The notes under the pieces: model-generated
What the model was told of the DNA's origin: nothing
The model's input: only the letters and a program-made list of their open reading frames with translations
The model's database searches: none
Program-made: the position numbers and the translations under genes
Source of the DNA: a bacterium
Lineage (GTDB): Bacteria > Patescibacteriota > Minisyncoccia > Phycocordibacterales > UBA918
Direction of reading: 5' to 3'
DNA length: 64,000 bases
Assembly (NCBI GenBank): GCA_002710785.1
Contig: PAMC01000016.1
Coordinates: 1-64,000, forward strand
Part shown: piece after piece, positions 16,119-24,179 of the stretch
Numbering within the stretch: position 1 is the stretch's first letter
How the letters are laid out: every line of letters starts with the position of its first letter

Positions 16119-17354
16119 CTACGACAACTGGCGCCGGCTGCGTCGCTGACGATGAAACGCCACCGCAAAGCGGTGTGCTTCGGCGTTAGCTAGCAGTATT
16201 TGATTTTCGTACTGACTGCGCAGCTTAGCACTGGCTACCACCCGAATAGGTTTGTGTCGTTCGTCCTTGGTTACTGCTACTACCGGTATCACCAAACCGA
16301 GCTTCTTAAGCACAAACTCAGCCGCATTTTTTTGCGCGGCAGCACCGTCAACTACAATAATCTGCGGAAACGGCCACTCTGGGTGGTTAAATCGGCGTTC
16401 GAGTACTTCTTTTAGGGCCGCTGTGTCGTTGCTGCTGCTAAGCGATTCAATTTTAAACTTGCGGTACTCACTCTTTTTTGGCTCTTCCCCTTCTAGTACG
16501 GTCATCACACCGACCATATCTTGTCCGCTCAAGTGCGCCACGTCGTACGCCTCGATGCGCACCGTACGCTCGTCGCGATAGATCTTGCGGTCGTTTTGGA
16601 TCAGCGCCACGTCCTGGATGTGTTCAAGCGCAAAGATTTTTTTCTTGATGCGCTCAGCCTCTTCAAACGCTTCAGTTTTGGCAGCAGCCATCATGTCTTT
16701 CTTAAGCTCTTTGATAAGCTGCTGTTTTTTACCTTCAAAAAAGAGCCGGAGGTGGCGGATGGTTTTCTCGTAAGCCACCTTGTCGCCGTGCTCTGGGTAG
16801 AGGCCAATTTGGCGATTAAAGTCGATGCGTCCTTTCACTACCTTACTCCTTTCGCTCCCCAACGGTTTGTCGGTATCGTAGTACTTAAAAAGTCTGCGAA
16901 CAATTTTTAATGCTTCACGAAACAGTTGCCCACTTGGAAACGGACCAAAATGATACTTGATTTCGGCTTCGGTAAACCGTTCGGTGAGGTCTTTACCCCG
17001 GACCACCAACACCCGTGGCCACTCCTCGTTGGTAATAATGAGATGGTTGTAGCTTTTGTCGTCTTTGCTGCGGGTGTTGTAGTGCGGTTTGTGTGTTCGG
17101 ATGAGGTTGGTCTCCAAGATGAGTGCTTCAAGCGTGCTGTCGGTTTCTGTTACCTCGACCGTCTTTGCCCGTTCTACCATCTGCTGAATCAATTCTGAGC
17201 GTTTGTCGCGAAGGTCATTTGCGAAGTAACTGCGCACCCGATTGCGTAAGCTGGTAGCTTTACCAATGTAAAGTATCTCTTTTTTGGCACCGAGAAAAAA
17301 ATACACCCCAGGTGTATCGGGCAATTCTTTCTTCGCCAAATCTTCTCGCGTCAT
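16119..17354 (-). CDS. uvrC: Excinuclease ABC subunit C, compact form
   Basis: The 411-residue protein performs the dual incision of nucleotide excision repair with UvrA and UvrB. The GIY-YIG nuclease is at the N-terminus (GVYFFLGAKKEILYIGKA, then RNRVRSYF and the catalytic Glu in LEALILETNLI). A UVR-type helical pair (MMAAAKTEAFEEAERIKKKI) binds UvrB. The RNase H-like nuclease follows, with acidic residues in RIEAYDVAHLSG and IIVVDGAAAQKN. UvrC usually has about 600 residues; here the chain ends after the RNase H part, and the tandem helix-hairpin-helix domain is absent. In its second acidic motif the usual DGGKGQ reads DGAAAQ. Its own TATAGT lies seven bases before the ATG. Confidence 0.92.
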   Translation of the reverse strand: MTREDLAKKELPDTPGVYFFLGAKKEILYIGKATSLRNRVRSYFANDLRDKRSELIQQMVERAKTVEVTETDSTLEALILETNLIRTHKPHYNTRSKDDKSYNHLIITNEEWPRVLVVRGKDLTERFTEAEIKYHFGPFPSGQLFREALKIVRRLFKYYDTDKPLGSERSKVVKGRIDFNRQIGLYPEHGDKVAYEKTIRHLRLFFEGKKQQLIKELKKDMMAAAKTEAFEEAERIKKKIFALEHIQDVALIQNDRKIYRDERTVRIEAYDVAHLSGQDMVGVMTVLEGEEPKKSEYRKFKIESLSSSNDTAALKEVLERRFNHPEWPFPQIIVVDGAAAQKNAAEFVLKKLGLVIPVVAVTKDERHKPIRVVASAKLRSQYENQILLANAEAHRFAVAFHRQRRSRRQLS

Positions 17355-17361
17355 GTCGCCT

Positions 17362-17367
17362 ACTATA
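17362..17367 (-). promoter_or_regulatory. -10 element directly before uvrC
   Basis: TATAGT on the minus strand, seven bases before the uvrC ATG. It predicts a transcript starting at the start codon. Confidence 0.5.
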
Positions 17368-17373
17368 GCAAAT

Positions 17374-17406
17374 CAAAAAAAGAAAAATCGCCAGTGGTTG
17401 GCGATT
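17374..17406 (-). terminator. Intrinsic terminator overlapping a stop codon
   Basis: AATCGCCA and TGGCGATT form an eight-pair stem with a five-base loop, followed on the minus strand by TTTCTTTTTTT. The stem includes the TAA of the 95-residue gene. Confidence 0.85.
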
Positions 17407-17692
17407 AGTTGGTCGTGGCAGCCAAATGTCCCGAGATGGCCTGGTGAGCAAACGATGGAAGATTGCCATTGATTGCTTCCGAAACAAGGTCACTGGTAAT
17501 GGTGTTCCCTGTCGCAGCTGCGCACGAATTAAGCAAACTCTGCATGTCTTCCCAGGTGTAATCATCGGGCAGTAGTTGATGCTCTCGCAGAACATTGATG
17601 TGATCACCGCGCAGGGCTTTCATGAATTTGGTTCGCTCGGCCTGACGATCTCCATCTGGAAGCACTTCGAGGCGAGGCGTTGATCTATCCAT
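17405..17692 (-). CDS. Small soluble protein of unknown function
   Basis: This 95-residue protein is not recognised. It is acidic and predicted to be helical, with two half-domains: residues 15-55 (ERTKFMKALRGDHINVLREH and YTWEDMQSLLNSC) and 60-90 (ITSDLVSEAINGNL). There is no signal or membrane segment. It is flanked by its own terminator and a promoter whose start region carries a perfect palindrome, so it is an independent, possibly regulated unit between uvrC and uvrA. The fold of short helices could be DNA-binding, but no motif supports that. Confidence 0.65.
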   Translation of the reverse strand: MDRSTPRLEVLPDGDRQAERTKFMKALRGDHINVLREHQLLPDDYTWEDMQSLLNSCAAATGNTITSDLVSEAINGNLPSFAHQAISGHLAATTN

Positions 17693-17741
17693 CGCTTTTC
17701 CCTTTTAGTGTGAGCTCTAGAGCAGGTTCTAGTCTGCCCCT

Positions 17742-17757
17742 CTGAATATTCAGTATA
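17742..17757 (-). promoter_or_regulatory. -10 element fused to a palindrome (possible operator)
   Basis: TATACT (17752-17757, minus strand) overlaps the perfect 12-base palindrome CTGAATATTCAG (17742-17753), which lies where transcription would begin. The transcript start would be about 50 bases before the ATG at 17692. The placement suits a repressor site. It does not match the standard LexA box. Confidence 0.4.
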
Positions 17758-17759
17758 CC

Positions 17760-20396
17760 CTACTTCCGACGGAGAATTTTCTTTAAGTACTGTCCGGTGT
17801 GACTAACTTTGCTCTCAGCCACTTCTTCAGGTGTACCCTTTGCCACTACATTGCCACCGCCGGCCCCGCCCTCCGGGCCAATATCGATAATGTAATCGGC
17901 ACTCTTTACTACCTCAAGGTTATGCTCAATCACCATGACCGTGTTACCGCGGTTAACCAGCTCTTGGAGGATCTCGATTAGCTTAGCGACGTCGTCATAA
18001 TGAAGACCAATCGTCGGTTCGTCGAGTAAGTAAATGGTCTTCTCGGTATGTTTACGGTAGAGCTCGGAAGCAATCTTAACGCGCTGGGCTTCTCCACCAG
18101 AGAGTGTGGTTGCGCTCTGTCCAAGTTCGAGGTACCCCAAGCCAACATCAAGAAGGGCCTTGAGTCGCTCCTCGATAGCTGGAATGTCTTTGTAAAACTC
18201 ATGCGCCTCTTCAATAGTAAGGTGTAGAACCTCGTAAATATTTTTACCTTTGTAACGTACTTCGAGTGTCTCTTTGGTAAAACGCTTGCCATCGCAGACG
18301 TCACAGGTTACGTACACTGTCGGCAGAAAGTGCATCTCAACCGCAATTACACCGTTACCCTGACAAGCCTCACACCGGCCGCCTTTAACGTTAAAGCTAA
18401 ACCGGCCCGGCTTCCAGCCGCGAGCTTTAGCCTCGCTAGTGGCGGCAAAGAGGTCGCGAATGTGGGTAAACGCTCCGGTGTAGGTGGCAGGGTTAGATCG
18501 TGGAGTACGGCCAATGGGCGATTGGTCGATCAGTACTGTGCGGCCGAGGTACTCGGTACCGGTAAAGTCGCTCACGTTATAGGTTTTAGCGGTGCGGTGG
18601 CGCTTCTCTAGCTTGGCCAGAAGATTCTTGTGGAGGATCTCGTACATAAAGGTCGACTTGCCCGAGCCAGACACTCCTGTCACACAAATTAGTCGTCCGA
18701 GCGGCACTGAAATATTTAGATTTTTGATGTTAAACGCCTTACCGCCTTTAATCTTAATGCTGCCCTTCTCGCTGCTGCGACGGTCGGGTACCGTAATTGC
18801 CTTCTCTCCCCGCAGATACGCTAAGGTGGTTGATTTTGAATTGTTTTTTGGTGCATCAAGTAGGGGCTGTAGGTAATCAGCCACGACCACCTCCCCACCA
18901 TGTACCCCGGCCCCGGGGCCAATGTCGACCAGGTAGTCGGCAGCGAAGATTGTGTCTTCGTCGTGCTCAACCACTACAATAGTGTTACCTAAGTCGCGCA
19001 AGTCAGTGAGCGTCTTGATAAGCCGATCGTTGTCGCGCTGATGAAGGCCAATTGTCGGCTCATCGAGTACGTAGAGTGCACCGACCAAGCCGGAGCCCAG
19101 CTGCGACGCCAGGCGAATACGCTGCGCCTCCCCGCCAGAGAGCGTGTTAGCCCGACGGTTGAGCGTTAGGTACTCAATACCAACGTCTTGCATAAACTGT
19201 AGTCGGTCGATAATTTCGCGCAGCGCTGGCCAGGCAATATCATGCTGTTTTTTACTAAGCTTCAAATTGGCGATAAACTCAGCGGCATCTTTGACCGTCA
19301 GTTCAGTAAAATCGACGATATTTTTCCCCAGGTCTTTACCGCTGCCACCTAGAAACACGCGTAGCGCTTCTGGCCGCAAACGGGCACCGTTACAGCTTGG
19401 ACATTCGTCGGTGTTAAAAATACCTACAACGCCAAGGCCGTTACACTCCGGACATGCCCCGTACGGTGAGTTAAACGAGAAGAGCCGGGGTTCTACTTCG
19501 GGAAATGATGAACCGTCAACCGGGCAGGTGAACTTGGCCGAGAGGGTGCGGGTGCTGCCATCGGGTGATTCAACTTTTACGAGCCCATTGGCCTCATGCA
19601 AGGCAATCTCAATCGCCTCTGAGAGACGCTCGTGTGAGCCTTTGGGGTCATCTGAGAATTCACTGACGTAGATCTCATCAATGAGTAGATCGATGTCGTG
19701 GCGTTTAGTTTTTGAAAGCTCAATTTTCTCTCGCAGTTGCTTGATTTCACCATCAATCTTCACTGTCTCAAAACCTTTACCTAAGAGGTCGTAAAGTAAC
19801 TGGTAGTACTCGCCTTTACGACCCACCACAATTGGTGCAAAAACCGACACTCGTCCTTTACTCACCTCGATTCCGAGCACTTTCTCGGACTGCTTTTTGG
19901 TCGCGGCTTTAACCTCCTTCTCTTCGATCGATTTGAGGATGATGCCGACAATCTCATCTTGCGACAGCTTCTCAATCGGTACGTCGACATCTAAACAGTA
20001 CGGCTGGCCAACCCGTGCGTAGAGGATGCGCAGGTAGTCGTAGATTTCGGTGATGGTAGCAACTGTTGAGCGTGGGTTGCGACTGGCTGACTTTTGGTCG
20101 ATAGAAATGGCTGGTGAGAGACCAGAGATTTCGTCGACATCCGGCTTTTGCATCTTATTGAGAAACTGTCGCGCGTAAGCCGAGAGCGACTCGACGTACC
20201 GGCGTTGGCCTTCGGCAAAAATGGTATCGAAGGCTAAGCTCGACTTTCCGGACCCTGACGGACCGGAGACCACGACGAGCTTGTTGCGCGGCATATCAAC
20301 GTCAATATTCTTTAGGTTGTGCGTACGCGCACCGCGTACGCTGATCTTTTCGTCGTTTGGATCTTTCCAAGCCGTTTTTGTTTTCTTGGTGGCCAT
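17760..20396 (-). CDS. uvrA: Excinuclease ABC subunit A
   Basis: The 878-residue DNA-damage sensor has two ABC-type ATPase halves. Half one has Walker A GPSGSGKSS and signature LSGGEAQRIRLASQLG; half two has GVSGSGKST and LSGGEAQRVKIASEL, each with its Walker B and LDEPTIGLH. Zinc modules are visible: GACPECNGLG with ECPSCNGARL, and RCEACQGNGV with TCDVCDGKRF. The first pair of zinc module 1 reads CPVD, so one expected Cys is Asp. The start is taken at ATG 20396 (MATKKTKTAW); a GTG 14 codons upstream is also in frame. Length is slightly below the usual 940. It acts with uvrC (downstream) and uvrB (upstream). Confidence 0.96.
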   Translation of the reverse strand: MATKKTKTAWKDPNDEKISVRGARTHNLKNIDVDMPRNKLVVVSGPSGSGKSSLAFDTIFAEGQRRYVESLSAYARQFLNKMQKPDVDEISGLSPAISIDQKSASRNPRSTVATITEIYDYLRILYARVGQPYCLDVDVPIEKLSQDEIVGIILKSIEEKEVKAATKKQSEKVLGIEVSKGRVSVFAPIVVGRKGEYYQLLYDLLGKGFETVKIDGEIKQLREKIELSKTKRHDIDLLIDEIYVSEFSDDPKGSHERLSEAIEIALHEANGLVKVESPDGSTRTLSAKFTCPVDGSSFPEVEPRLFSFNSPYGACPECNGLGVVGIFNTDECPSCNGARLRPEALRVFLGGSGKDLGKNIVDFTELTVKDAAEFIANLKLSKKQHDIAWPALREIIDRLQFMQDVGIEYLTLNRRANTLSGGEAQRIRLASQLGSGLVGALYVLDEPTIGLHQRDNDRLIKTLTDLRDLGNTIVVVEHDEDTIFAADYLVDIGPGAGVHGGEVVVADYLQPLLDAPKNNSKSTTLAYLRGEKAITVPDRRSSEKGSIKIKGGKAFNIKNLNISVPLGRLICVTGVSGSGKSTFMYEILHKNLLAKLEKRHRTAKTYNVSDFTGTEYLGRTVLIDQSPIGRTPRSNPATYTGAFTHIRDLFAATSEAKARGWKPGRFSFNVKGGRCEACQGNGVIAVEMHFLPTVYVTCDVCDGKRFTKETLEVRYKGKNIYEVLHLTIEEAHEFYKDIPAIEERLKALLDVGLGYLELGQSATTLSGGEAQRVKIASELYRKHTEKTIYLLDEPTIGLHYDDVAKLIEILQELVNRGNTVMVIEHNLEVVKSADYIIDIGPEGGAGGGNVVAKGTPEEVAESKVSHTGQYLKKILRRK

Positions 20397-20410
20397 ATAA
20401 CAGGTAAAGG

Positions 20411-20448
20411 GCTGCGGGTGTGGCCGCAGCTCATGCACGGGTAGTATA
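20411..20448 (-). promoter_or_regulatory. -10 element and leader hairpin of uvrA
   Basis: TATACT (20443-20448) is followed by a short leader that contains GCTGCGG and CCGCAGC, a seven-pair stem at 20411-20430, ending about 14 bases before the ATG at 20396. The stem could modulate initiation on uvrA or end transcription from the upstream gene. It lacks a U-tract. Confidence 0.45.
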
Positions 20449-20454
20449 CCTGGC

Positions 20455-21747
20455 TCAGGCAGCTGGGTCTAGCACCACTTCGGGCTCTGGGCGCCGTCTC
20501 GTATGGTGTAGGTGGTGCCCAATTAAAAGCAACACTGCACCGATACAGACGGTAGCCACTGAGGCAAGAAGGTACCAGACCAACATCTCCTGGGCGGGGT
20601 CGCTGTCTGGCACGCTGGTTATCTGGGTGTCACCGCTTGGTGGCGTGCGAACCAGGCGCCCTGCAATCATTTCAAAATCGAGCGGGCCGCTCAAGAGCTC
20701 GGGTGACGCTTGTGCGTACAGTTCATACGTGGCTGACGGAAGCGGTGCATCAAGCGTAAGCGAAAACCACCCATTACGCTGCACCGTAGTGCTCGCGCGC
20801 TGTTGATCGCGAAGTAACAAAAGTTCGATCGACTGCTCTGGGGTAGCAGTACCAAACACTAGCACGTCGCCAGATTCTAGCTGGTGGATAAGACGGATCT
20901 CTGGCACCAGCAGGGTTGGCATAGTTGTCGTTGGTGCACGCAGCACCTCGGGCGTGCTGGTTGCGTTACTAGTACTGGTAGCCCTTGAGCTCGTAGCAGC
21001 TTGCTCTAGCTTTAGCGTATTGCGGATTCGAACGTTTGGTCTGGTTGCCACCACGACCTCTTCTGAAGCACGAGCTGTATAGGCGCTAACGGTATACGAA
21101 CCGTCGGGTAGCTCTCTTGTGTCAGCAGCAAGTTGCCACGTTTCTGCGGCCTGCTTCACGGCAGCGCCAAGTACGTAGGTACCTGAGGCATTGGCTGCAG
21201 CCAAGATCACCTCTTCTGTGTCTGGGGCGCTCACCACAACCGGCACCACACCACTTAGTGGCTCAGGTTGCGTAATGTCAATCGTCGCAGTCGTTCGCGG
21301 CAGCGCCTCAATCAGCGTTGCTGTTTGAGGTACTGCGGCCGGTGCGGCAATTTGGTTGAATAAATTCCAGGAGAGTGCGACCCCAAGCAGCATAATCGCA
21401 ATCCCGCCCAAACGAGCTACACCAACCGCTAACGCGTCGGTATTAACCGGTATGCTAGAGGCACCAATGGCAGAGAGGGTAATCGTTCGCCCCAGCAGGC
21501 GACCAGGCGCCTTAGGGCTGGTTGGCATAGTGTGTTGATGGCCGCCATAGCGAGCCTCGCGCACCGACTGTGGCTTAGTGTTTTTTGGGCGCTTTACCAC
21601 CCGCTTAACCACTCGCTTCACTCTCTTTGTGGCGACTTTCTTGGTTGTCTTTTTTGCTACTTTACGGGTACGAGTAGCAGTTTTTTTTGCCGCCTTCTTG
21701 ACAGCTCTTTTGCTACTACGAACAGTCGTGCGTTTCTTGACGCTCAT
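20455..21747 (-). CDS. Two-helix membrane protein with histone-H1-like tail
   Basis: This 430-residue protein is not a known family in full. Residues 1-60 are an Ala/Lys/Arg/Thr tail of the histone H1 type (KRAVKKAAKKTATRTRKVAK, then KRVKRVVKRVVKRPKNTK). A membrane helix follows (about 108-128, GGIAIMLLGVALSWNLF). The extracytoplasmic part (about 130-390) contains two beta-sandwich, Ig-like stretches joined by a Ser/Thr/Ala linker. A second helix (about 392-414) and a basic His/Arg tail close the chain. Both tails would be cytoplasmic, the tail at the N-terminus being able to bind nucleic acid. The gene sits between uvrA and uvrB and has a TATACT six bases before the ATG. Confidence 0.75.
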   Translation of the reverse strand: MSVKKRTTVRSSKRAVKKAAKKTATRTRKVAKKTTKKVATKRVKRVVKRVVKRPKNTKPQSVREARYGGHQHTMPTSPKAPGRLLGRTITLSAIGASSIPVNTDALAVGVARLGGIAIMLLGVALSWNLFNQIAAPAAVPQTATLIEALPRTTATIDITQPEPLSGVVPVVVSAPDTEEVILAAANASGTYVLGAAVKQAAETWQLAADTRELPDGSYTVSAYTARASEEVVVATRPNVRIRNTLKLEQAATSSRATSTSNATSTPEVLRAPTTTMPTLLVPEIRLIHQLESGDVLVFGTATPEQSIELLLLRDQQRASTTVQRNGWFSLTLDAPLPSATYELYAQASPELLSGPLDFEMIAGRLVRTPPSGDTQITSVPDSDPAQEMLVWYLLASVATVCIGAVLLLIGHHLHHTRRRPEPEVVLDPAA

Positions 21748-21753
21748 ACCTCT

Positions 21754-21759
21754 AGTATA
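21754..21759 (-). promoter_or_regulatory. -10 element directly before the histone-tail membrane protein
   Basis: TATACT with six bases to the ATG at 21747. The six bases read AGAGGT, so a weak Shine-Dalgarno reading is also possible, but the spacing to the ATG is too short for one. Confidence 0.5.
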
Positions 21760-21824
21760 GCGCTCTGCGACTCGCTGACTCGTCAGTTATCACCTACCTC
21801 ATAAGACAGAAACCCAAGACCTCA

Positions 21825-21868
21825 CCACCTCTGGCTTACTATCATATATGATAGTAAGCCAGAGGTGG
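21825..21868 (-). terminator. 44-base perfect palindrome after uvrB
   Basis: Two exactly complementary 22-base arms abut with no spacer, four bases past the uvrB stop. The centre is AT-rich (TATCATATATGATA) and the outer part GC-rich. No U-tract follows. It should form a very strong hairpin in the uvrB mRNA or a cruciform in DNA, and most likely acts as transcript end or 3' protector. Confidence 0.6.
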
Positions 21869-21872
21869 CCCA

Positions 21873-23909
21873 CTACGTGGACTTATTGTTCTTGGCGTTT
21901 GCCTCTTCGAGGTACTTAATCTCGTCGCGAATAATAGCAGCTGTTTCAAAATCCAGAATCGCAACCGCATCTTCCATTTGTCGCCGCTTCTCTTTAAGAA
22001 CTTTCTTTGGGTTCCGTTTGAAGAGTTCCATGTCGACCTTAAGTAGTGTGTCGACAGTCTCGTCGTGTTCAGTGCGAAGCTGGTCAGCAATCGACTTAAT
22101 TTCTTTCTTAATGGTTTGCGGGGTAATACCGTGCACCTCGTTATACTTAAGCTGCTTTTCGCGTCGCCGTCGCGTCTCACCGACTGCCGATTGCAGTGAG
22201 TCAGTCATCTCATCGGCATAGAGCACAACCCGGCCATTAACGTTACGTGCGGCGCGGCCAATAGTCTGAATAAGTGCGGTTTCACTACGCAAAAAACCTT
22301 CTTTGTCGGCATCTAATATGGCAACCAGCTCTACCTCGGGCAGGTCGAGTCCTTCGCGCAGGAGGTTTACACCAACCAAGCAATCAAACTCACCTTTGCG
22401 AAAATCAGTCAGAATCTCAATGCGCTCAATGGTGTCGACGTCGCTGTGAATGTACTTACTCTTGATATTACGCTCATCCAAAAACACAGCCAGGTCCTCA
22501 GCCATACGTTTGGTCAGGGTGGTGACGAGAACTCTTGCGCCGCCCTTGATGGTAGCAACCGCATCATCAATAAAGTCTTTAACTTGACCGGGGTACTCGC
22601 CTTTCTCGACCACTGGCCTAAGGACAATCTCGGGGTCAACAAGGCCGGTCGGGCGAATGATTTGCTCCACGACTGGCGCTCCTTCCTCAGCTTTCGTAAG
22701 CTCGTACTTGCCCGGAGTGGCAGTCGTGTAAATACGCTGCCCAAGTCGCTCTTCGATTTCGGCAAACTTCAGTGGTCGGTTATCGACTGCGCTCGGCAAA
22801 CGAAAGCCGTGCTCAACGAGTGTCTCTTTACGTGAGCGGTCGCCGGCATACATGCCGTTAAGCTGCGGGATGGTGACGTGTGACTCGTCGATAATTGTTA
22901 AAAAATCAGCTGAGCCGTCTTCCTTATGTGGGAAGTACGACAGGAGTGTGTATGGCGCTTCCCCTGGCTTACGGCGGTCGAAGTGGCGCGAGTAGTTTTC
23001 GATACCGTTGCAATAGCCCATTTCGCGAATCAGGGCCATGTCGTGTTGGGTGCGACGCTTAAGACGCTCGGCTTCTAGTATCTTCCCTTCTTTCTTAAAC
23101 TTCTTTAGTTGCTCTTCGAGCTCTAGCCCAATATCCTCGAGCGCCACCTTAATCTCATCTTCGGGCGTTACAAAGTGTTTAGCTGGGAATAAGAAAAAGA
23201 CCTCCGGTTCGTCAATAATCTGCCTTGAGACAGCGTCAATTTTGGTAATGCTACCAATGGTGGCTCCAGAGAAGCTAAGACGGTACAGGACCCGTTCGTT
23301 GGTGGGCATAATCTCGACGGTATTACCAACCGCCCGGAAGGTGCCGGGCGTAAGGTCGGCGTTAGTCCGCTCAAAATAGAGGTCAATGAGCGTACGTAGC
23401 ATATCGGTACGTGTTGTTGTGTAGCCGCGCTCGATCTTGAGGTGTTTTTTGAGGTACTGCTCAGGAGAACCTAAGCCGTAAATACACGACACAGAGGCGA
23501 CAATAATCACGTCCTCCCGGGTTAAGAGCGCTTGGGTGCTGGCGTGGCGCAAGCGGTCGATCTCTTCGTTAATCTGGGCCTCTTTTTCGATGTAGGTGTC
23601 GCTCGTGGGTACGTACGCCTCGGGTTGGTAGTAGTCGTAGTAGGAGACGAAGTAGTGCACCGCGTTATTGGGAAAAAAGTCACGGTACTCCTGCGCCAGC
23701 TGCGCAGCTAGGGTTTTGTTGTGGGCAATCACTAAGGTTGGCTTTTGCACCGACTTAATAACATTGGCCGCCGTAAAGGTTTTACCACTACCGGTCACAC
23801 CCAATAAAGTTTGGTGCTGCTCGCCCTTCTCAAGACCCTTAAGGAGAGAGGCAATCGCCTCTGGCTGGTCACCGGCTGGAGTTTTGTCTGTACTTAGTTT
23901 AAATTTCAC
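21873..23909 (-). CDS. uvrB: Excinuclease ABC subunit B
   Basis: The 678-residue helicase-like subunit loads on damaged DNA with UvrA and recruits UvrC. Walker A is GVTGSGKT (near residue 38), followed by the DNA-clamping beta-hairpin region YYDYYQPEAYVP. Motif II is DESHVTIPQ, and the later motifs are LLREGLDLPE and QTIGRAARN. The C-terminus (LRRQ-type MEDAVAILDFETAAIIRDEI) is the UVR domain that pairs with UvrC. I start at the GTG at 23909 (protein opening MKFKLSTDKTPAGDQ); an in-frame extension of 19 codons upstream is not family-like, and a TATATT lies six bases before the GTG. Confidence 0.96.
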   Translation of the reverse strand: MKFKLSTDKTPAGDQPEAIASLLKGLEKGEQHQTLLGVTGSGKTFTAANVIKSVQKPTLVIAHNKTLAAQLAQEYRDFFPNNAVHYFVSYYDYYQPEAYVPTSDTYIEKEAQINEEIDRLRHASTQALLTREDVIIVASVSCIYGLGSPEQYLKKHLKIERGYTTTRTDMLRTLIDLYFERTNADLTPGTFRAVGNTVEIMPTNERVLYRLSFSGATIGSITKIDAVSRQIIDEPEVFFLFPAKHFVTPEDEIKVALEDIGLELEEQLKKFKKEGKILEAERLKRRTQHDMALIREMGYCNGIENYSRHFDRRKPGEAPYTLLSYFPHKEDGSADFLTIIDESHVTIPQLNGMYAGDRSRKETLVEHGFRLPSAVDNRPLKFAEIEERLGQRIYTTATPGKYELTKAEEGAPVVEQIIRPTGLVDPEIVLRPVVEKGEYPGQVKDFIDDAVATIKGGARVLVTTLTKRMAEDLAVFLDERNIKSKYIHSDVDTIERIEILTDFRKGEFDCLVGVNLLREGLDLPEVELVAILDADKEGFLRSETALIQTIGRAARNVNGRVVLYADEMTDSLQSAVGETRRRREKQLKYNEVHGITPQTIKKEIKSIADQLRTEHDETVDTLLKVDMELFKRNPKKVLKEKRRQMEDAVAILDFETAAIIRDEIKYLEEANAKNNKST

Positions 23910-23915
23910 CAGATA

Positions 23916-23921
23916 AATATA
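23916..23921 (-). promoter_or_regulatory. -10 element directly before uvrB
   Basis: TATATT, six bases before the GTG start at 23909, consistent with a leaderless transcript and supporting that start. Confidence 0.45.
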
Positions 23922-23955
23922 ACGTGATTGATTCAAATAAAAAAGCAGCAGACCA

Positions 23956-24150
23956 TTACAGCCCACCGCCGAAAATCCACCATCCGTAGGTCGATATCAC
24001 ACATACTGGCAACAATAGAAGTGCGCCGAACAACCGCAGGCGCTTTTGATCGCGGCTATCCGGTATGACAGCTCGTTTTGCCAACCACAGGCAGAAGATT
24101 CCTGCTGCAGCACACGCTAGTGCAAAGATAATATGAATATAAATATGAAT
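23956..24150 (-). CDS. Possible two-helix small membrane protein without a standard start
   Basis: A frame between tgt and uvrB stays open from about 24195 to a TAA at 23956. It encodes two hydrophobic segments (IHIYIHIIFALACAAAGIF and LFGALLLLPVCVISTYGWW) split by a charged loop with KR and SRDQKRLR, a convincing membrane-hairpin profile. No ATG, GTG or TTG precedes the first helix; ATT at 24150 is the first plausible codon, so the coordinates are nominal. It could use a rare start or be a remnant truncated at the 5' end by a frameshift. Function unknown. Confidence 0.35.
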   Translation of the reverse strand: MHIYIHIIFALACAAAGIFCLWLAKRAVIPDSRDQKRLRLFGALLLLPVCVISTYGWWIFGGGL

Positions 24151-24179
24151 ACTTGCAGCATTGCCGCATCCTCCAAGAT

